Assembly (NCBI RefSeq): GCF_004682015.1
Contig: NZ_SMLM01000001.1
Span: 1,984,001 to 2,048,000, forward strand
Direction of reading: 5' to 3'
From: Ramlibacter henchirensis
GTDB taxonomy: Bacteria; Pseudomonadota; Gammaproteobacteria; Burkholderiales; Burkholderiaceae_C
DNA length: 64,000 nt
Every line of letters starts with the position of its first letter. Position 1 is the first letter of the stretch. A program made the translations under genes and the position numbers. Below are positions 8,801 to 17,087 of this stretch, one piece after another. Under the pieces are notes generated by a model. It had not been told where the DNA came from, ran no database searches, and saw only the letters and a list, made by a program, of their open reading frames with translations.

Positions 8801-9287
8801 CATCGGCATGGCCCGGGCTTCGGGCAACCTCAGCTTCCGGGGCACCGGCACGGCGGAACTCGAGGTGGCTTCGCTCACCTCGTTCGACCAGATCGTCGCG
8901 GGCGGGGTGGTCAGCACGGACCCGACCACCGGCCTCAAGGTGCTCGATCTCACCGGCGGCAAGCTGTCCGGCACCTTCCAGCCGGTGTCCGCCTCGGGTT
9001 CTTCGCCCACGTACGCGCTGCCGGCCCTCTGGACCGTGTCCTCGTCGAATCCGTTCGCGGTCGTCGCCGGGCTGCCGCCTGCTCCGCTGCCTCCAGCGCC
9101 GGCTCCTGCCCCGGCCCCCGTCGTTGCGCCGGCGCCGGTGCCGGCTACCGACGGCACGACGCAGCAGACCGCCGGCGAGGTGGTCGCGTTCGCGGAGCAG
9201 TTCACCGAGCAGCGCAAGGAAGGGGAAGAGCGCGCCGGCAAGGACGACATCGTCCTCACCGAAACGTCCTGCAAGCCGCGCGGCTGA
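5823..9287 (+). CDS. Filamentous haemagglutinin-like exoprotein with TPS N-terminal domain
   Basis: A secreted protein of 1154 residues. The start is placed at ATG 5823, preceded by AGGTGG; the frame is open to 5706 but that part covers the promoter. The N-terminal 60 residues hold a long signal sequence ending near ARAQ, followed by a two-partner-secretion (haemagglutinin activity) domain with motifs such as INWQSFSIPGG, INRVIGANPSAIFG and LVLVNPAGITVG. The body is a Gly/Ala/Val/Asp-rich repetitive beta-helix. The C-terminus has a Pro-Ala linker (about 1080-1110), a short charged segment and a terminal TSCKPRG. No TpsB transporter gene is adjacent, so it is an orphan exoprotein that must use a distant transporter. 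Adhesion is inferred from the family. Confidence 0.85.
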   Translation: MTTRQIPSRLLAQAAAPAPAAAGHRPLLLAMALAAGFAASPPARAQPTGAQAIHGSAALKPQGSSLVVTTTNGAGTRHSAINWQSFSIPGGSTTHFAQPDAASTSINRVIGANPSAIFGTLSSNGRLVLVNPAGITVGAGAVVDTAGFTASTLRMSDADAIAGLLRFGDGSVAGALRVDGQILARVGDVVLIGTDVQAGSQAVIQSPQGATVLAAGQKVEVTGRGLEGIRLEVQAPADQAVNLGTLQGDAVGIFAGTLRHSGLVNASAATVQGGKVVLRAGGDALVDGAIVAKAGDQGGSIDVFGQRVGLLAGANLDASGQSGGGQVRVGGDYQGQNAGVPNAARTYVDAAASIKADAVQQGDGGRVIVWSDEVTRMHGQISARGGAQGGDGGFAEVSGKQYLDYTGLVDLRAPQGATGTLLLDPQDVTIVRRDPNLLLDLLNVVTGTVGGLLFEPGSGPAQIADSHINAQLATANVIVKTDSAAAASGIGGQITVDAAAIVQWSNGNDLALEADKGIDILGTIQGSGTGAGLHLNAKNGSIRDGGTGTIIMPEVYASATNGSVVLTSTNHAVGTVAGQATGTGASFSVNSNQDLAVGTVNTAWGGGTGISAATVQVSSANDLSLGAAITASAGGSVTAKAGRYLSLDAAINSQGGQVALESGTIDSEGAIYINSTGTIGSGGGLVKLQSLKSDVGGSSLLVQGVVDAGAGGIEVRAQSLDVIGSGVLKRTGPGDINVVVDGLNLANSAGTSLQSTGGRVVVNPMTPNASGIALVGIGGTAPTGSFGLGAAALGQIEAKTLVVGNGASPNAITLSGDIAFNPLKVQELSLITSSSITQSTGTLTVDGVNLDANSVTVSGANAVNRVSGRYDTAFTFNSGSALAIDTVDGIAGVQLRSGKVAPASPPSATITSGGKLTVNQVITGDVVQLSAMGPSPAGGVDLIANVIAGNLVSLTSGSSVVVQSTSLVSAPTIQFNAPQTDVYGKVKPGGLGAIGMARASGNLSFRGTGTAELEVASLTSFDQIVAGGVVSTDPTTGLKVLDLTGGKLSGTFQPVSASGSSPTYALPALWTVSSSNPFAVVAGLPPAPLPPAPAPAPAPVVAPAPVPATDGTTQQTAGEVVAFAEQFTEQRKEGEERAGKDDIVLTETSCKPRG

Positions 9288-9297
9288 TCGCTTCGGA

Positions 9298-10791
9298 CTA
9301 GAAGCGCGGCAAGTCGGGGTGGGCCAGGCGGCCGCCCCGCACCAGCACCTTGCCGTACTCGGCGCAGCGCGTCAGCGTCGGGATCACCTTGCCGGGATTG
9401 AGCAGGCCGCGCGCATCGAACGCGCGCTTGACGCCGAACATCTGCTCGCGCTCCTCGGGGCTGAACTGCACGCACATGGAGTTGAGCTTCTCCACGCCCA
9501 CGCCGTGCTCCCCGGTGACCGTGCCGCCCATGGCAACGCTGGTCTCCAGGATGTCGGCGCCGAACAGCTCGCAGCGGTGCAGCTGGTCCGCATCGTTGGC
9601 ATCGAACAGGATCAGCGGGTGCAGGTTGCCGTCGCCCGCGTGGAACACGTTGGCGCAGCGCAGCCCGTACTTCTTCTCCATGGCCTGGATCGCCAGCAGG
9701 ATGTCCGCCAGCCGTTTGCGCGGGATGGTCGAGTCCATGCACATGTAGTCGGGGCTGATGCGGCCGGAGGCGGGGAAGGCGTTCTTGCGCCCGCTCCAGA
9801 AACGCAGCCGCTCGGCTTCGTCGCGGCTGACCGCGATGGCGGTGGCGCCCGCGGCGCGCAGCACTTCGCTCATGCGGCCGATCTCCTCTTCCACTTCCTC
9901 CGGCGTTCCGTCGCTCTCGCACAGCAGGATGGCCTCGGCGGAGAGGTCGTAGCCGGCGTGGACGAAGTCCTCCACCGCGGCGGTCATCGGCTTGTCCATC
10001 ATCTCCAGGCCGGCCGGGATGATGCCGGCCGCGATGACGGCCGCCACTGCGTCGCCCGCTTTGCGGATGTCGTCGAAGCTGGCCATGATGCAGCGCGCCA
10101 GCAGCGGCTTGGGCACCAGCTTCACCGTGACCTCGGTGGTGACGGCCAGCATGCCTTCGCTGCCCACGATCACGCTGAGCAGGTCGTAGCCCGCGGTGTC
10201 CAGAGCCTCGCTGCCGAACACCACCGGCTCGCCGTCCGCGGTGAAGCCACGCACCTGCAGCACGTTGTGCAGCGTCAGGCCGTACTTGAGGCAGTGCACG
10301 CCGCCCGAGTTCTCCGCCACGTTGCCGCCGATGGTGCAGGCGATCTGGCTGGAAGGATCGGGTGCGTAGTACAGGCCGAACGAGCCCGCCGCTTCGCTGA
10401 TGGCCAGGTTGCGCACGCCGCACTGCACGCGCGCCGTGCGGCTGACGGGATCGACCGCGAGGATGCGGTTGAACTTGGCGAGCGAGAGCGTGACGCCCAC
10501 CTTGTTCGGCATCGCCCCGCCCGAGAGCCCGGTGCCCGCCCCGCGCGCCACCACCGGCACGCCCAGGCGGTGGCACACGCGCAGCACGCCTTGCACCTGC
10601 TCTTCGGTCTCGGGCAGCGCCACGGCGAGCGGGCGCTCCCGGTAGGCGGTGAGACCGTCGCATTCATAGGGCCGCGTCTCCTCGGCATGCCAGAGCAGCG
10701 CGTGCTGCGGCAGCACGGCGCGCAGCGCCGGCAGCAGCTGCTCGAGCAGCGCGGCCTGTGAAGCGATTTCGGGGGCGAGCGGCGCGTTCAT
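9298..10791 (-). CDS. glcD: Glycolate oxidase subunit GlcD / FAD-linked oxidase
   Basis: A 497-residue FAD-binding (VAO/PCMH-type) oxidoreductase, catalytic subunit of glycolate oxidase or a D-lactate dehydrogenase-like enzyme. The FAD region shows PVVARGAGTGLSGGA and IGGNVAENSGG; the C-terminal half shows the HAGDGNLHP motif and GTVTGEHGVG near residue 430. Length matches GlcD. No glcE or glcF lies next to it, so the electron-transfer subunits must be elsewhere or the enzyme acts alone, for example on 2-hydroxyglutarate or D-lactate. It ends convergent with the exoprotein gene, ten bases apart with no visible terminator. Confidence 0.88.
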   Translation of the reverse strand: MNAPLAPEIASQAALLEQLLPALRAVLPQHALLWHAEETRPYECDGLTAYRERPLAVALPETEEQVQGVLRVCHRLGVPVVARGAGTGLSGGAMPNKVGVTLSLAKFNRILAVDPVSRTARVQCGVRNLAISEAAGSFGLYYAPDPSSQIACTIGGNVAENSGGVHCLKYGLTLHNVLQVRGFTADGEPVVFGSEALDTAGYDLLSVIVGSEGMLAVTTEVTVKLVPKPLLARCIMASFDDIRKAGDAVAAVIAAGIIPAGLEMMDKPMTAAVEDFVHAGYDLSAEAILLCESDGTPEEVEEEIGRMSEVLRAAGATAIAVSRDEAERLRFWSGRKNAFPASGRISPDYMCMDSTIPRKRLADILLAIQAMEKKYGLRCANVFHAGDGNLHPLILFDANDADQLHRCELFGADILETSVAMGGTVTGEHGVGVEKLNSMCVQFSPEEREQMFGVKRAFDARGLLNPGKVIPTLTRCAEYGKVLVRGGRLAHPDLPRF

Positions 10792-10836
10792 GGCCCGATT
10801 GTGCGACGGCGCGCCGCGCAGCCGCTTCGGCGCGGG

Positions 10837-11780
10837 TCAGCGCAGGCTGGCCTTGAGCCAGTCGGCGAACGCGGCGCACTCCCAGCGGTCCATCGTGCCG
10901 GTGCGCCAGCAGAGATAGTGGGCGTGCGGGCTGGGCACGTTGCGGTCGTACAGGCGCACCAGTGCGCCGGTTTCCAGCCAAGGCTGGCCGAGCTTCAGCC
11001 GCACGAGGGCGATGCCCAGCCCCTGCGCCGCGGCGTCGCACATCAGGCCGATGTCGTTGAAGGAAGACCCTTCGGCGGTTCCACGGCATCGAGCCCGTGG
11101 GCCAGGAACCAGGTTCGCCAGGGTTCGAGCGGGCTCTTGATCAGCTTGGCCGCGCGCAGCTCCTGCATCGTGTCGAACGGGCCATGCTCGCGCAGGAACA
11201 GGGGCGAAGCCAGCGGCGTGACCTCGTCGGTCAGCAGGCAGACGTGCTCGACGTCCGCGTAGCGGCCGGTGCCGAAGCGGATCATCAGGTCGGCGTCCTC
11301 CGCGACGTCCAGCAGCGGGATCGAGACCTGCAGCGTGAGGTCGATCTCCGGATACGTCTCGATGAAGCCGCGCAGCCGCGGCATCAGGATCGAGCGGGAG
11401 AAGGTGGGCGTGACGGAAACGCGCAGCTTGCGATCGCCTTGTGCGGCGTCGCGGCCGGGAAAGCGCTCCAGACTTGCGAGTCCCTCCCGCACATGGCCCA
11501 GGTATTCGGTGCCCTCGGTGGTGAGCGAAAAGTCGGTGCGGCCGAACAGCTTGGTGCCCAGCATCTCTTCCAGCTGGCGCACGCGGTGGCTGACCGCGCT
11601 GGGCGTGACGAACAGTTCGTCGGCCGCCAGCGTCACGGACCGCAGCCGCGCCAGCGCCTCGAAGGTGAGCAGGCACTGGACCGGCGGAATCCGATGGGAC
11701 AGGTTGGGCCTCTTGCCCCGGCTCAGCGGAAGATGACGGTCTTGTGTCCGTTGAGCAGGACGCGGTGTTCGCCGTGCCAT
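10837..11780 (-). pseudogene. LysR-family (GcvA-like) regulator, frameshifted
   Basis: The 5' frame encodes a LysR helix-turn-helix (LTFEALARLRSVTLAADEL) and most of the substrate-binding domain, then stops shortly after VEPPKG. The rest of the domain (SSFNDIGLMCDAAAQGLGIAL to the end LKASLR) continues in the -1 frame to 10837. The join is at a three-G run (CCC at 11068-11070 on the + strand): adding one G would restore K-G-S-S-F-N as in GcvA-like proteins. The expected start (LSHRIPP, near 11702) has only a CTG; the nearest ATG is at 11780 inside purU. It is either a decayed gene or a homopolymer sequencing error. It sits directly after purU on the same strand. Confidence 0.8.
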
Positions 11781-12571
11781 TTCACCGCGCGGGCCAGGAC
11801 CTGGCTCTCGGTGTCGCGGCCGACCGCGGTGAGGTCTTCGACGGTGTGTGCATGATCAACACGCGCCACATCCTGTTCGATGATCGGTCCTTCATCCAGA
11901 TCGGCAGTCACGTAATGCGCGGTCGCACCGATGAGCTTCACGCCGCGGTCGTGCGCCTGGTAGTACGGCTTGGCGCCCTTGAAGCTCGGCAGGAAGCTGT
12001 GGTGGATGTTGATGGCGCGGCCCGCCAGCCTGGAGCACAGCTCGTTGGAGAGGATTTGCATGTAGCGGGCCAGCACCACGAGTTCGGCGCGCTCGCTCTC
12101 GATGATCTCGAACAGGCGCGACTCGGCCTGCGGCTTGGTGGCGGAGCTCACCGGGACGTGGTGGAACGGCACGTTGTAGCTGGCGGCCAGCTGGTAGAAG
12201 TCCCGGTGGTTGGAGATGATGGCCGCGATCTCCACCGGCAGCAGGCCGCTGCGCCAGCGGAACAGCAGGTCGTTCAGGCAATGGCCTTCCTTGCTGACCA
12301 GGATCACGGTGCGCATCGGCTGGCGCGTGGCGTGCAGCTTCCAGGCCATGCGGAAAGGCTCGCCGAAGAAGCGCAGCTGCGCCTGCAGGTCTTCGAAGGT
12401 GAGCTGGTCGCAGGCGAACTGCACCCGCATGAAGAACAGCCCGGTGTCCGGGTCGTTGTACTGCGCCGCCTCCTCGATGTTGCCGCCGCGCTCGAACAGG
12501 AATCCGGAGACGGCGTGCACGATGCCCGGGCGGTCGGGGCAGGAGAGCGTGAGGATGTAGGCGTGCTTCAT
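11723..12571 (-). CDS. purU: Formyltetrahydrofolate deformylase
   Basis: A 282-residue enzyme that hydrolyses 10-formyl-THF to THF and formate, balancing one-carbon and purine metabolism. An N-terminal ACT domain (about 1-80, starting YILTLSCPDRPGIVHAVSGF) is followed by the formyltransferase domain with INIHHSFLPSFKGAKPY and the DLDEGPIIEQ segment holding the catalytic Asp. I start at ATG 12571 because homologues begin MxxxYILTLSCPD; an in-frame extension upstream is unrelated. A GcvA-like regulator remnant follows, which fits a one-carbon context. Confidence 0.95.
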   Translation of the reverse strand: MKHAYILTLSCPDRPGIVHAVSGFLFERGGNIEEAAQYNDPDTGLFFMRVQFACDQLTFEDLQAQLRFFGEPFRMAWKLHATRQPMRTVILVSKEGHCLNDLLFRWRSGLLPVEIAAIISNHRDFYQLAASYNVPFHHVPVSSATKPQAESRLFEIIESERAELVVLARYMQILSNELCSRLAGRAINIHHSFLPSFKGAKPYYQAHDRGVKLIGATAHYVTADLDEGPIIEQDVARVDHAHTVEDLTAVGRDTESQVLARAVKWHGEHRVLLNGHKTVIFR

Positions 12572-12663
12572 GGGAGCGGCGATTGTCGCAAACACATCCG
12601 GCGCATTGCCCCGTTCACCGCGGCGGGGCATCATCGGGTTCCCGTTGTTCCGTTCCGTCCCCC

Positions 12664-13362
12664 ATGTACCGACGCGGTTTTTCCCTCGCCCTTCTTTCCA
12701 CTCCGGTCGCGTTGATGCTGGCCCGGCCCGCACAGGCCGGCGGCCTGGCCTCCTTGTCGGATGCCGAGGCCAACCGCGGCCTGAAGACGGCCCTGGAGCA
12801 GGGCGCGCTGACCGCGGTGCGCCTGCTCGGCGTGCGGGACGGCTTCCTCGCCAATCCCAAGGTGCGCATCCCGCTGCCCAGCGCGTTGCAGGACGCGTCG
12901 CGCCTGCTGCGGGCCATGGGCCAGGGGCGCCAGATCGACGAACTGGAAGTGACGATCAACCGGGCGGCCGAGAACGCGGTGCCGCTGGCGAAGAACCTGC
13001 TGGTGAATGCCGTCCGCACCATGTCCGTCGCGGACGCCAAGAACATCCTGACCGGGGGCGACACGTCGGTGACGATGTTCTTCGAGGACAGGACCCGCAA
13101 CCCGCTGTCGGGCCAGTTCCTGCCCGTGGTGAAGCAGGCGACTTCCAAGGTCGGCCTCGCGGCCAAGTACGACCGTCTGGCCGGCAAGGCCGCCGGCTTC
13201 GGGCTGCTGAAGGCCGAAGACGCGAGCATCGACCAGTACGTGACGCGCAAGGCGCTCGATGGCCTCTACCTCGTGATCGGGGAAGAGGAGAAGAAGCTGC
13301 GCCAGGACCCGCTCGGCGCCGGCAGTGCCATCCTGCGCAAGGTGTTCGGCGCGCTGAAGTAG
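12664..13362 (+). CDS. DUF4197 domain-containing exported protein
   Basis: A 232-residue protein with a Tat-like or Sec signal peptide (RRGFSLALLSTPVALMLA, cleavage near AQAG) followed by a DUF4197 domain: LSDAEANRGLKTALEQGA, then LPSALQDASRLLRAMG, and the C-terminal ALDGLYLVIGEEEKKLRQDP. Function is unknown; it is probably periplasmic. The start at ATG 12664 places the signal peptide at the N-terminus. It is divergent from purU and 80 bases upstream of the aminotransferase, which has its own ribosome-binding site. Confidence 0.85.
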   Translation: MYRRGFSLALLSTPVALMLARPAQAGGLASLSDAEANRGLKTALEQGALTAVRLLGVRDGFLANPKVRIPLPSALQDASRLLRAMGQGRQIDELEVTINRAAENAVPLAKNLLVNAVRTMSVADAKNILTGGDTSVTMFFEDRTRNPLSGQFLPVVKQATSKVGLAAKYDRLAGKAAGFGLLKAEDASIDQYVTRKALDGLYLVIGEEEKKLRQDPLGAGSAILRKVFGALK

Positions 13363-13442
13363 GCCCGCCCGGGCCGGTGCCCGCCGTCGCGCTCGCATTC
13401 AGCGCAAAATCAGCTTTCGACACCCGAAGGAGAGCCCGCCCC

Positions 13443-14777
13443 ATGGCCTACAACGACTTCAACATGGACAACCAGTGGCTGCCGTTCACGCCGAACCGCA
13501 GCTTCCGCAAGGACCCCCGCGTGTTCGTCGGCGCCGACGGCATGCACTTCACCACGCACGACGGACGCAAGGTCATCGACGGCATCTCCAGCCTGTGGTG
13601 CGTGGGCGCCGGCCACAACCGCAAGCCCATCAACGAGGCGATCAAGCAGCAGCTGGACACGCTGGACTACGCCACCGCGTTCCAGGCCTCGAACGACAAG
13701 GCCTTCAAGGCCGCCGAAATGATCGCGGCGATGGCGCCGGGCGACCTCAACAAGGTGCTGTTCTGCAACTCCGGTTCGGAGGCGGCCGACACGTCGATGA
13801 AGGTGGCGCTGGCCTACCACCGCGCGCGCGGCGAGGGTCACCGCAACGTGTTCATCGGCCGCGAGCGCGGCTACCACGGCGTGGGCTTCGGCGGCATGAG
13901 CGTGGGCGGCATCCCGGCCAACCGCAAGGTGTTCGGCACCTCGCTGCTGCCGCGGGTGGACCACATGCGGTTCATCCACGACCCGGTGAACAACGCCTGG
14001 ATCCATAACCAGGAACCGGAGTGGAAGGAAGACCCGCTGCTGGAGCTGGAGCAGCGCATCCTGCCGCTGCACGACCCGAGCAACGTGGCGGCCATCATCG
14101 TGGAGCCGGTGGCCGGTTCGGCCGGCTGGTACCTGCCGCCCAAGGGCTACCTGAAGCGCCTGCGCGAGATCTGCGACAAGCACGGCATCCTGCTGATCTT
14201 CGACGAGGTCATCACCGGCTTCGGCCGCATGGGCACGAACTTCGGGGCCGACTTCTACGGCGTGGTGCCCGACATGCTGAACTTCGCCAAGTGCGTCACC
14301 AACGGCGTGATCCCGCTGGGCGGCGTGATCTGCCGCGACAGGATCTACGACGCGATGATGAAGACCGACGCGCCCGAGCACGTCGTCGAGTTCTTCCACG
14401 GCTACACCTATTCGGGCCACCCGGTGGCCTGCGCGGCGGCGATCGCGACGCTCGAGCTGTTCCAGCAGGAGAACCTGTTCGCGCGCGCCGGCGAGATGGG
14501 CAAGGTGCTGGGCGACGCCTTCCATTCCACCTTCAAGGGCCTGCCGAACGTGATCGGCATCCGCAGCCTGGGCCTGGCCGCCGCGGTGGAGCTGGCGCCC
14601 ATCGCCGGTTCGCCGGGCAAGCGTGCGTACGACATCTTCATCGACTGCTTCCACAAGGGCGCGCTGGTGCGGCCGGCCGGCGACGTGCTGGTGATCGCAC
14701 CGCCCTACATCGTGGAGAAGTCGCACATCGACCAGCTGGTGAACACGCTGGCCGACTCGGTCAAGCGCCACGCCTGA
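13443..14777 (+). CDS. Class III aminotransferase, beta-alanine:pyruvate type
   Basis: A 444-residue PLP enzyme of the omega-amino-acid:pyruvate aminotransferase group. Motifs include NSGSEAADTSMK (109-120, phosphate and PLP contacts), DEVITGFGR (254-262, PLP-binding Asp254) and the Schiff-base lysine K283 in NFAKCVTNG. The N-terminal MDNQWLPFTPNR and the SLWCVGAGHNR segment are typical of beta-alanine:pyruvate transaminases. AAGGAG sits about nine bases before the ATG. It would convert beta-alanine and pyruvate to malonate semialdehyde and alanine; the mmsA gene at 61.8 kb could act on that product, though the two are not linked. Exact substrate is inferred. Confidence 0.9.
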   Translation: MAYNDFNMDNQWLPFTPNRSFRKDPRVFVGADGMHFTTHDGRKVIDGISSLWCVGAGHNRKPINEAIKQQLDTLDYATAFQASNDKAFKAAEMIAAMAPGDLNKVLFCNSGSEAADTSMKVALAYHRARGEGHRNVFIGRERGYHGVGFGGMSVGGIPANRKVFGTSLLPRVDHMRFIHDPVNNAWIHNQEPEWKEDPLLELEQRILPLHDPSNVAAIIVEPVAGSAGWYLPPKGYLKRLREICDKHGILLIFDEVITGFGRMGTNFGADFYGVVPDMLNFAKCVTNGVIPLGGVICRDRIYDAMMKTDAPEHVVEFFHGYTYSGHPVACAAAIATLELFQQENLFARAGEMGKVLGDAFHSTFKGLPNVIGIRSLGLAAAVELAPIAGSPGKRAYDIFIDCFHKGALVRPAGDVLVIAPPYIVEKSHIDQLVNTLADSVKRHA

Positions 14778-14802
14778 TCGGGTGGGCTTGCGCGCGGGCG
14801 CC

Positions 14803-15561
14803 TCAGCGGCGCTGCATGCGCTCGCGCAGCTCCGCGCAGTAGTCCGGCGCGGACGCACCGGCCGGCCCGCTGGGCGGCAGCACCAGCGGTTTGACGGCCA
14901 GAGCGGGCGGCAGGTGCCGCGGCACGCCGAGATCGGGTGACACATGGCCGGCCCCGGCGACCAACAGCACCGAGCGGCCGGGCACCGCGGCCCGCACCAG
15001 CGTCTGCGCCATCGCGCGGTCGCGCGCGATCTGCACCCGCGTCATCGGCGCGAGTTGCTGCTGCGGCAGCAGGTCGCAGTGCCCGGTGCGGATCGCTTCG
15101 CGCTGCGCGGCCAGCGTCGTCGCGTCCAGGGTGTCGTCGAGCGAGGCATCGCCCATGGCCTCGCGCATGCGATCGCGCGGCAGGTTGGCGCCGAGCACCG
15201 GAACGCCGGCGGTCACCGCTGCCATCACCGCAGGACCGTAAGCACGCCAGGGCCAGGCGTCCTCGTTCCAGTTCAGCGCCGCGCGGACTTCGCCTTCCTC
15301 GGCGTTGCGCGGAAGGCCGGCGGTGCTTCGGCCCTGTTCGGCCATCTCGATCGCGAGCGCGGCCAGGCGACCGCGCGCAGCGAGCGACTGCACGATGTCC
15401 CGGTGGTGGCGCTGATGCCCCGCGTCATCGTGGCGTTCGCCCAGCAGCACCACGTCGGCTCCCGACAGCGCGTCGGCGGCCGGCGCCCCCGACGCGCAAC
15501 CTGACAGGTTGACAACGGCGGCCAGCGCGGCGAGCGCCGCGGCGGTGAGGGCGGTGCGCAT
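14803..15561 (-). CDS. ChaN-family (haem-binding, Tiki superfamily) lipoprotein
   Basis: A 252-residue protein with lipobox LSGC (Cys22) and a ChaN/DUF399 domain: VVLLGERHDDAGHQRHHRDIV near residues 36-56, with the His and Glu residues typical of the Tiki/EreA/ChaN fold, IEMAEQGR, and LLVAGAGHVSPDLGVPRHL near the C-terminus. ChaN from Campylobacter binds haem and is tied to iron uptake; a haem or metalloprotease-like role here is inference. It is convergent to the aminotransferase and divergent from the AbrB-type gene. Confidence 0.82.
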   Translation of the reverse strand: MRTALTAAALAALAAVVNLSGCASGAPAADALSGADVVLLGERHDDAGHQRHHRDIVQSLAARGRLAALAIEMAEQGRSTAGLPRNAEEGEVRAALNWNEDAWPWRAYGPAVMAAVTAGVPVLGANLPRDRMREAMGDASLDDTLDATTLAAQREAIRTGHCDLLPQQQLAPMTRVQIARDRAMAQTLVRAAVPGRSVLLVAGAGHVSPDLGVPRHLPPALAVKPLVLPPSGPAGASAPDYCAELRERMQRR

Positions 15562-15611
15562 CGGGCGATACTAAGCTGCGGCCGCGCTTCGCGGGCCCGC
15601 ATTCCCCACCG

Positions 15612-16667
15612 ATGGATGCCCGACTTTTCATGCGCGCCGCAGCGACGCTGGCCGCCGCGCTGGCCGCCGCGCTGCTGTGCGTCTGGCTGAAGACGCCGCT
15701 GCCCTGGATGCTGGGGCCGCTGATCGCCACCTCGGCGCTCTCGCTCATGGGCGCGCCCACGCAGAGCTGGACACCCGCGCGCAACGCAGCCCAGTGGGCG
15801 ATCGGCGCCGCGCTGGGCCTGTACTTCACGCCGCAAGTCACGGCGCTGGTCCTGCAGCTGTGGTGGGCGATCCTGCTGGCGATCGTGTGGGCGCTGCTGC
15901 TGGGCTGGGGTTTCGGCCACTGGCTGCAGCGCGTCGTGCGCGACCGGATGCCGGGCAGCGCCTCCGAGCGGCGCGCGACCAGCTACTTCGCCGGCGCGAT
16001 CGGCGGCGCTTCGGAGATGACGCTGCTGGCCGAGCGCGCCGGCGCCCGCACCGACCTGGTCGCGGCGGCGCACAGCCTGCGGCTGCTGCTGGTCACGGTG
16101 ATCCTGCCGGTGGCGTTCACCTGGACCGGGCTGCACGGCACCGATCCCAGCCTGCCCGGCGCGCGGGACGTGCGCCTGCCGGGGCTGGCCGTGCTCCTGC
16201 TCGCCACCGCGGCGGGAGCCTGGCTGCTCTCGCGCACACGCCGCGCCAATCCCTGGTTCCTGGGCGCGCTGGCGGTGGCGATGGGCCTGACCATGGCCGG
16301 CCTCGAACTCTCGGCCATGCCGCAGGCCCTGACCAACGCGGCCCAGCTCATCATCGGCGTGAGCCTGGGCGTGCGCTTTCGCGCCGAGTTCCTGCACACC
16401 GCGCCGCGCTGGCTGGCGGCGGTCGCGGTCGGAACGCTGGGGATGATCGCGTTGTGCGTGGGTTTCGCGGCCCTGCTGGCCTGGGCCACGGGACTGAGCG
16501 CCGCGACCCTGGTGCTGGGAACGTCGCCGGGCGGAATCGCGGAGATGGCCATCACGGCCAAGGTGCTCCAGCTGGGGGTGCCGGTGGTGACCGCCTTCCA
16601 GGTCTGCCGGCTGGTGGCGGTGCTGATGCTGGTGGAGCCGCTCCACCGATGGGGTTGGCTGCGCTGA
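15612..16667 (+). CDS. AbrB-family (AmoA-like) membrane protein
   Basis: A 351-residue inner-membrane protein with about ten hydrophobic segments in two repeats, each with the family signature (PLPWMLGPLIATSAL near 27-41; the second around TNAAQLIIGVSLGVRFRAEF). It matches PF05145, often misannotated as ammonia monooxygenase or transcriptional regulator AbrB. The proposed role is transport or regulation; no substrate can be assigned. The ATG at 15612 is kept because the first helix follows directly. It ends just before the terminator of the convergent DUF3567 gene. Confidence 0.85.
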   Translation: MDARLFMRAAATLAAALAAALLCVWLKTPLPWMLGPLIATSALSLMGAPTQSWTPARNAAQWAIGAALGLYFTPQVTALVLQLWWAILLAIVWALLLGWGFGHWLQRVVRDRMPGSASERRATSYFAGAIGGASEMTLLAERAGARTDLVAAAHSLRLLLVTVILPVAFTWTGLHGTDPSLPGARDVRLPGLAVLLLATAAGAWLLSRTRRANPWFLGALAVAMGLTMAGLELSAMPQALTNAAQLIIGVSLGVRFRAEFLHTAPRWLAAVAVGTLGMIALCVGFAALLAWATGLSAATLVLGTSPGGIAEMAITAKVLQLGVPVVTAFQVCRLVAVLMLVEPLHRWGWLR

Positions 16668-16677
16668 AGGCGGCCGC

Positions 16678-16703
16678 AAAAAAAAAGGCCGGCTGGGCCG
16701 GCC
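16678..16703 (-). terminator. Rho-independent terminator of the DUF3567 gene
   Basis: On the minus strand a perfect 7-bp stem (GGCCGGC-CCA-GCCGGCC) is followed directly by a run of nine T residues (A run at 16678-16686 on the + strand). It lies ten bases beyond the DUF3567 stop. It lacks a U-run in the + direction, so it serves the minus-strand gene. Confidence 0.85.
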
Positions 16704-16713
16704 CGCTGTCGGG

Positions 16714-16986
16714 TCAGTGCATCACCAGGGGGTTCTGCGCCAGTTCGGCGTAGCCGTCCAGCGTTTCCTCGACTTCTTCCTGCGTCGGGGTGTTCAGCTG
16801 CCAGGCGTTGATCTGGCGCTGGAATGCCTCGGCCCAGGAGCCGTCCAGGTAGACCTCCTTGTTGGTGCGCTTGTCGACGATCTCGAAGCCATGGCGCACG
16901 ATGCGGGGCGGCGGATCGCCTTCGGCGGGCTCGTTCGCCTGCATGTGCACGACGACGAACGAGTCGGAGTCATAGAGCATTTGCAT
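16714..16986 (-). CDS. DUF3567 domain-containing small protein
   Basis: A 90-residue acidic protein starting MQMLYDSDSFVVVHM, the typical beginning of the betaproteobacterial DUF3567 (BTH_I0359-type) family, with HGFEIVDKRTNKEVYLDG and a C-terminal helical VEETLDGYAELAQNPL. Function is unknown. AAAGGA seven bases before the ATG decides the start at 16986 over an upstream one at 17004. It is a monocistronic gene with its own terminator. Confidence 0.88.
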   Translation of the reverse strand: MQMLYDSDSFVVVHMQANEPAEGDPPPRIVRHGFEIVDKRTNKEVYLDGSWAEAFQRQINAWQLNTPTQEEVEETLDGYAELAQNPLVMH

Positions 16987-17087
16987 GGTTGGATCCTTTG
17001 GCACCAGATGGCAGCGTCCTGAGCTGTTTCAAGGCGACCCGTACGCGTCCGCGGTTTGCATGGCCTCCAGAGTAGGCACTGGCTGGC

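Noticed and set aside
9070..9150. Pro/Ala tandem repeat as a DNA repeat or CRISPR-like array
   Set aside because: It is an in-frame low-complexity linker of the exoprotein with no regular spacers.
11060..11075. Programmed -1 frameshifting in the LysR gene
   Set aside because: There is no X-XXY-YYZ slippery heptamer and no stimulatory structure that I can see; LysR regulators are not known to use recoding. A base deletion is simpler.
12570..14777. A 735-codon frame that would fuse an N-terminal extension to the aminotransferase
   Set aside because: The first 290 codons are out of frame over the DUF4197 gene and look non-natural; the aminotransferase has a good ribosome-binding site and the expected start at 13443.
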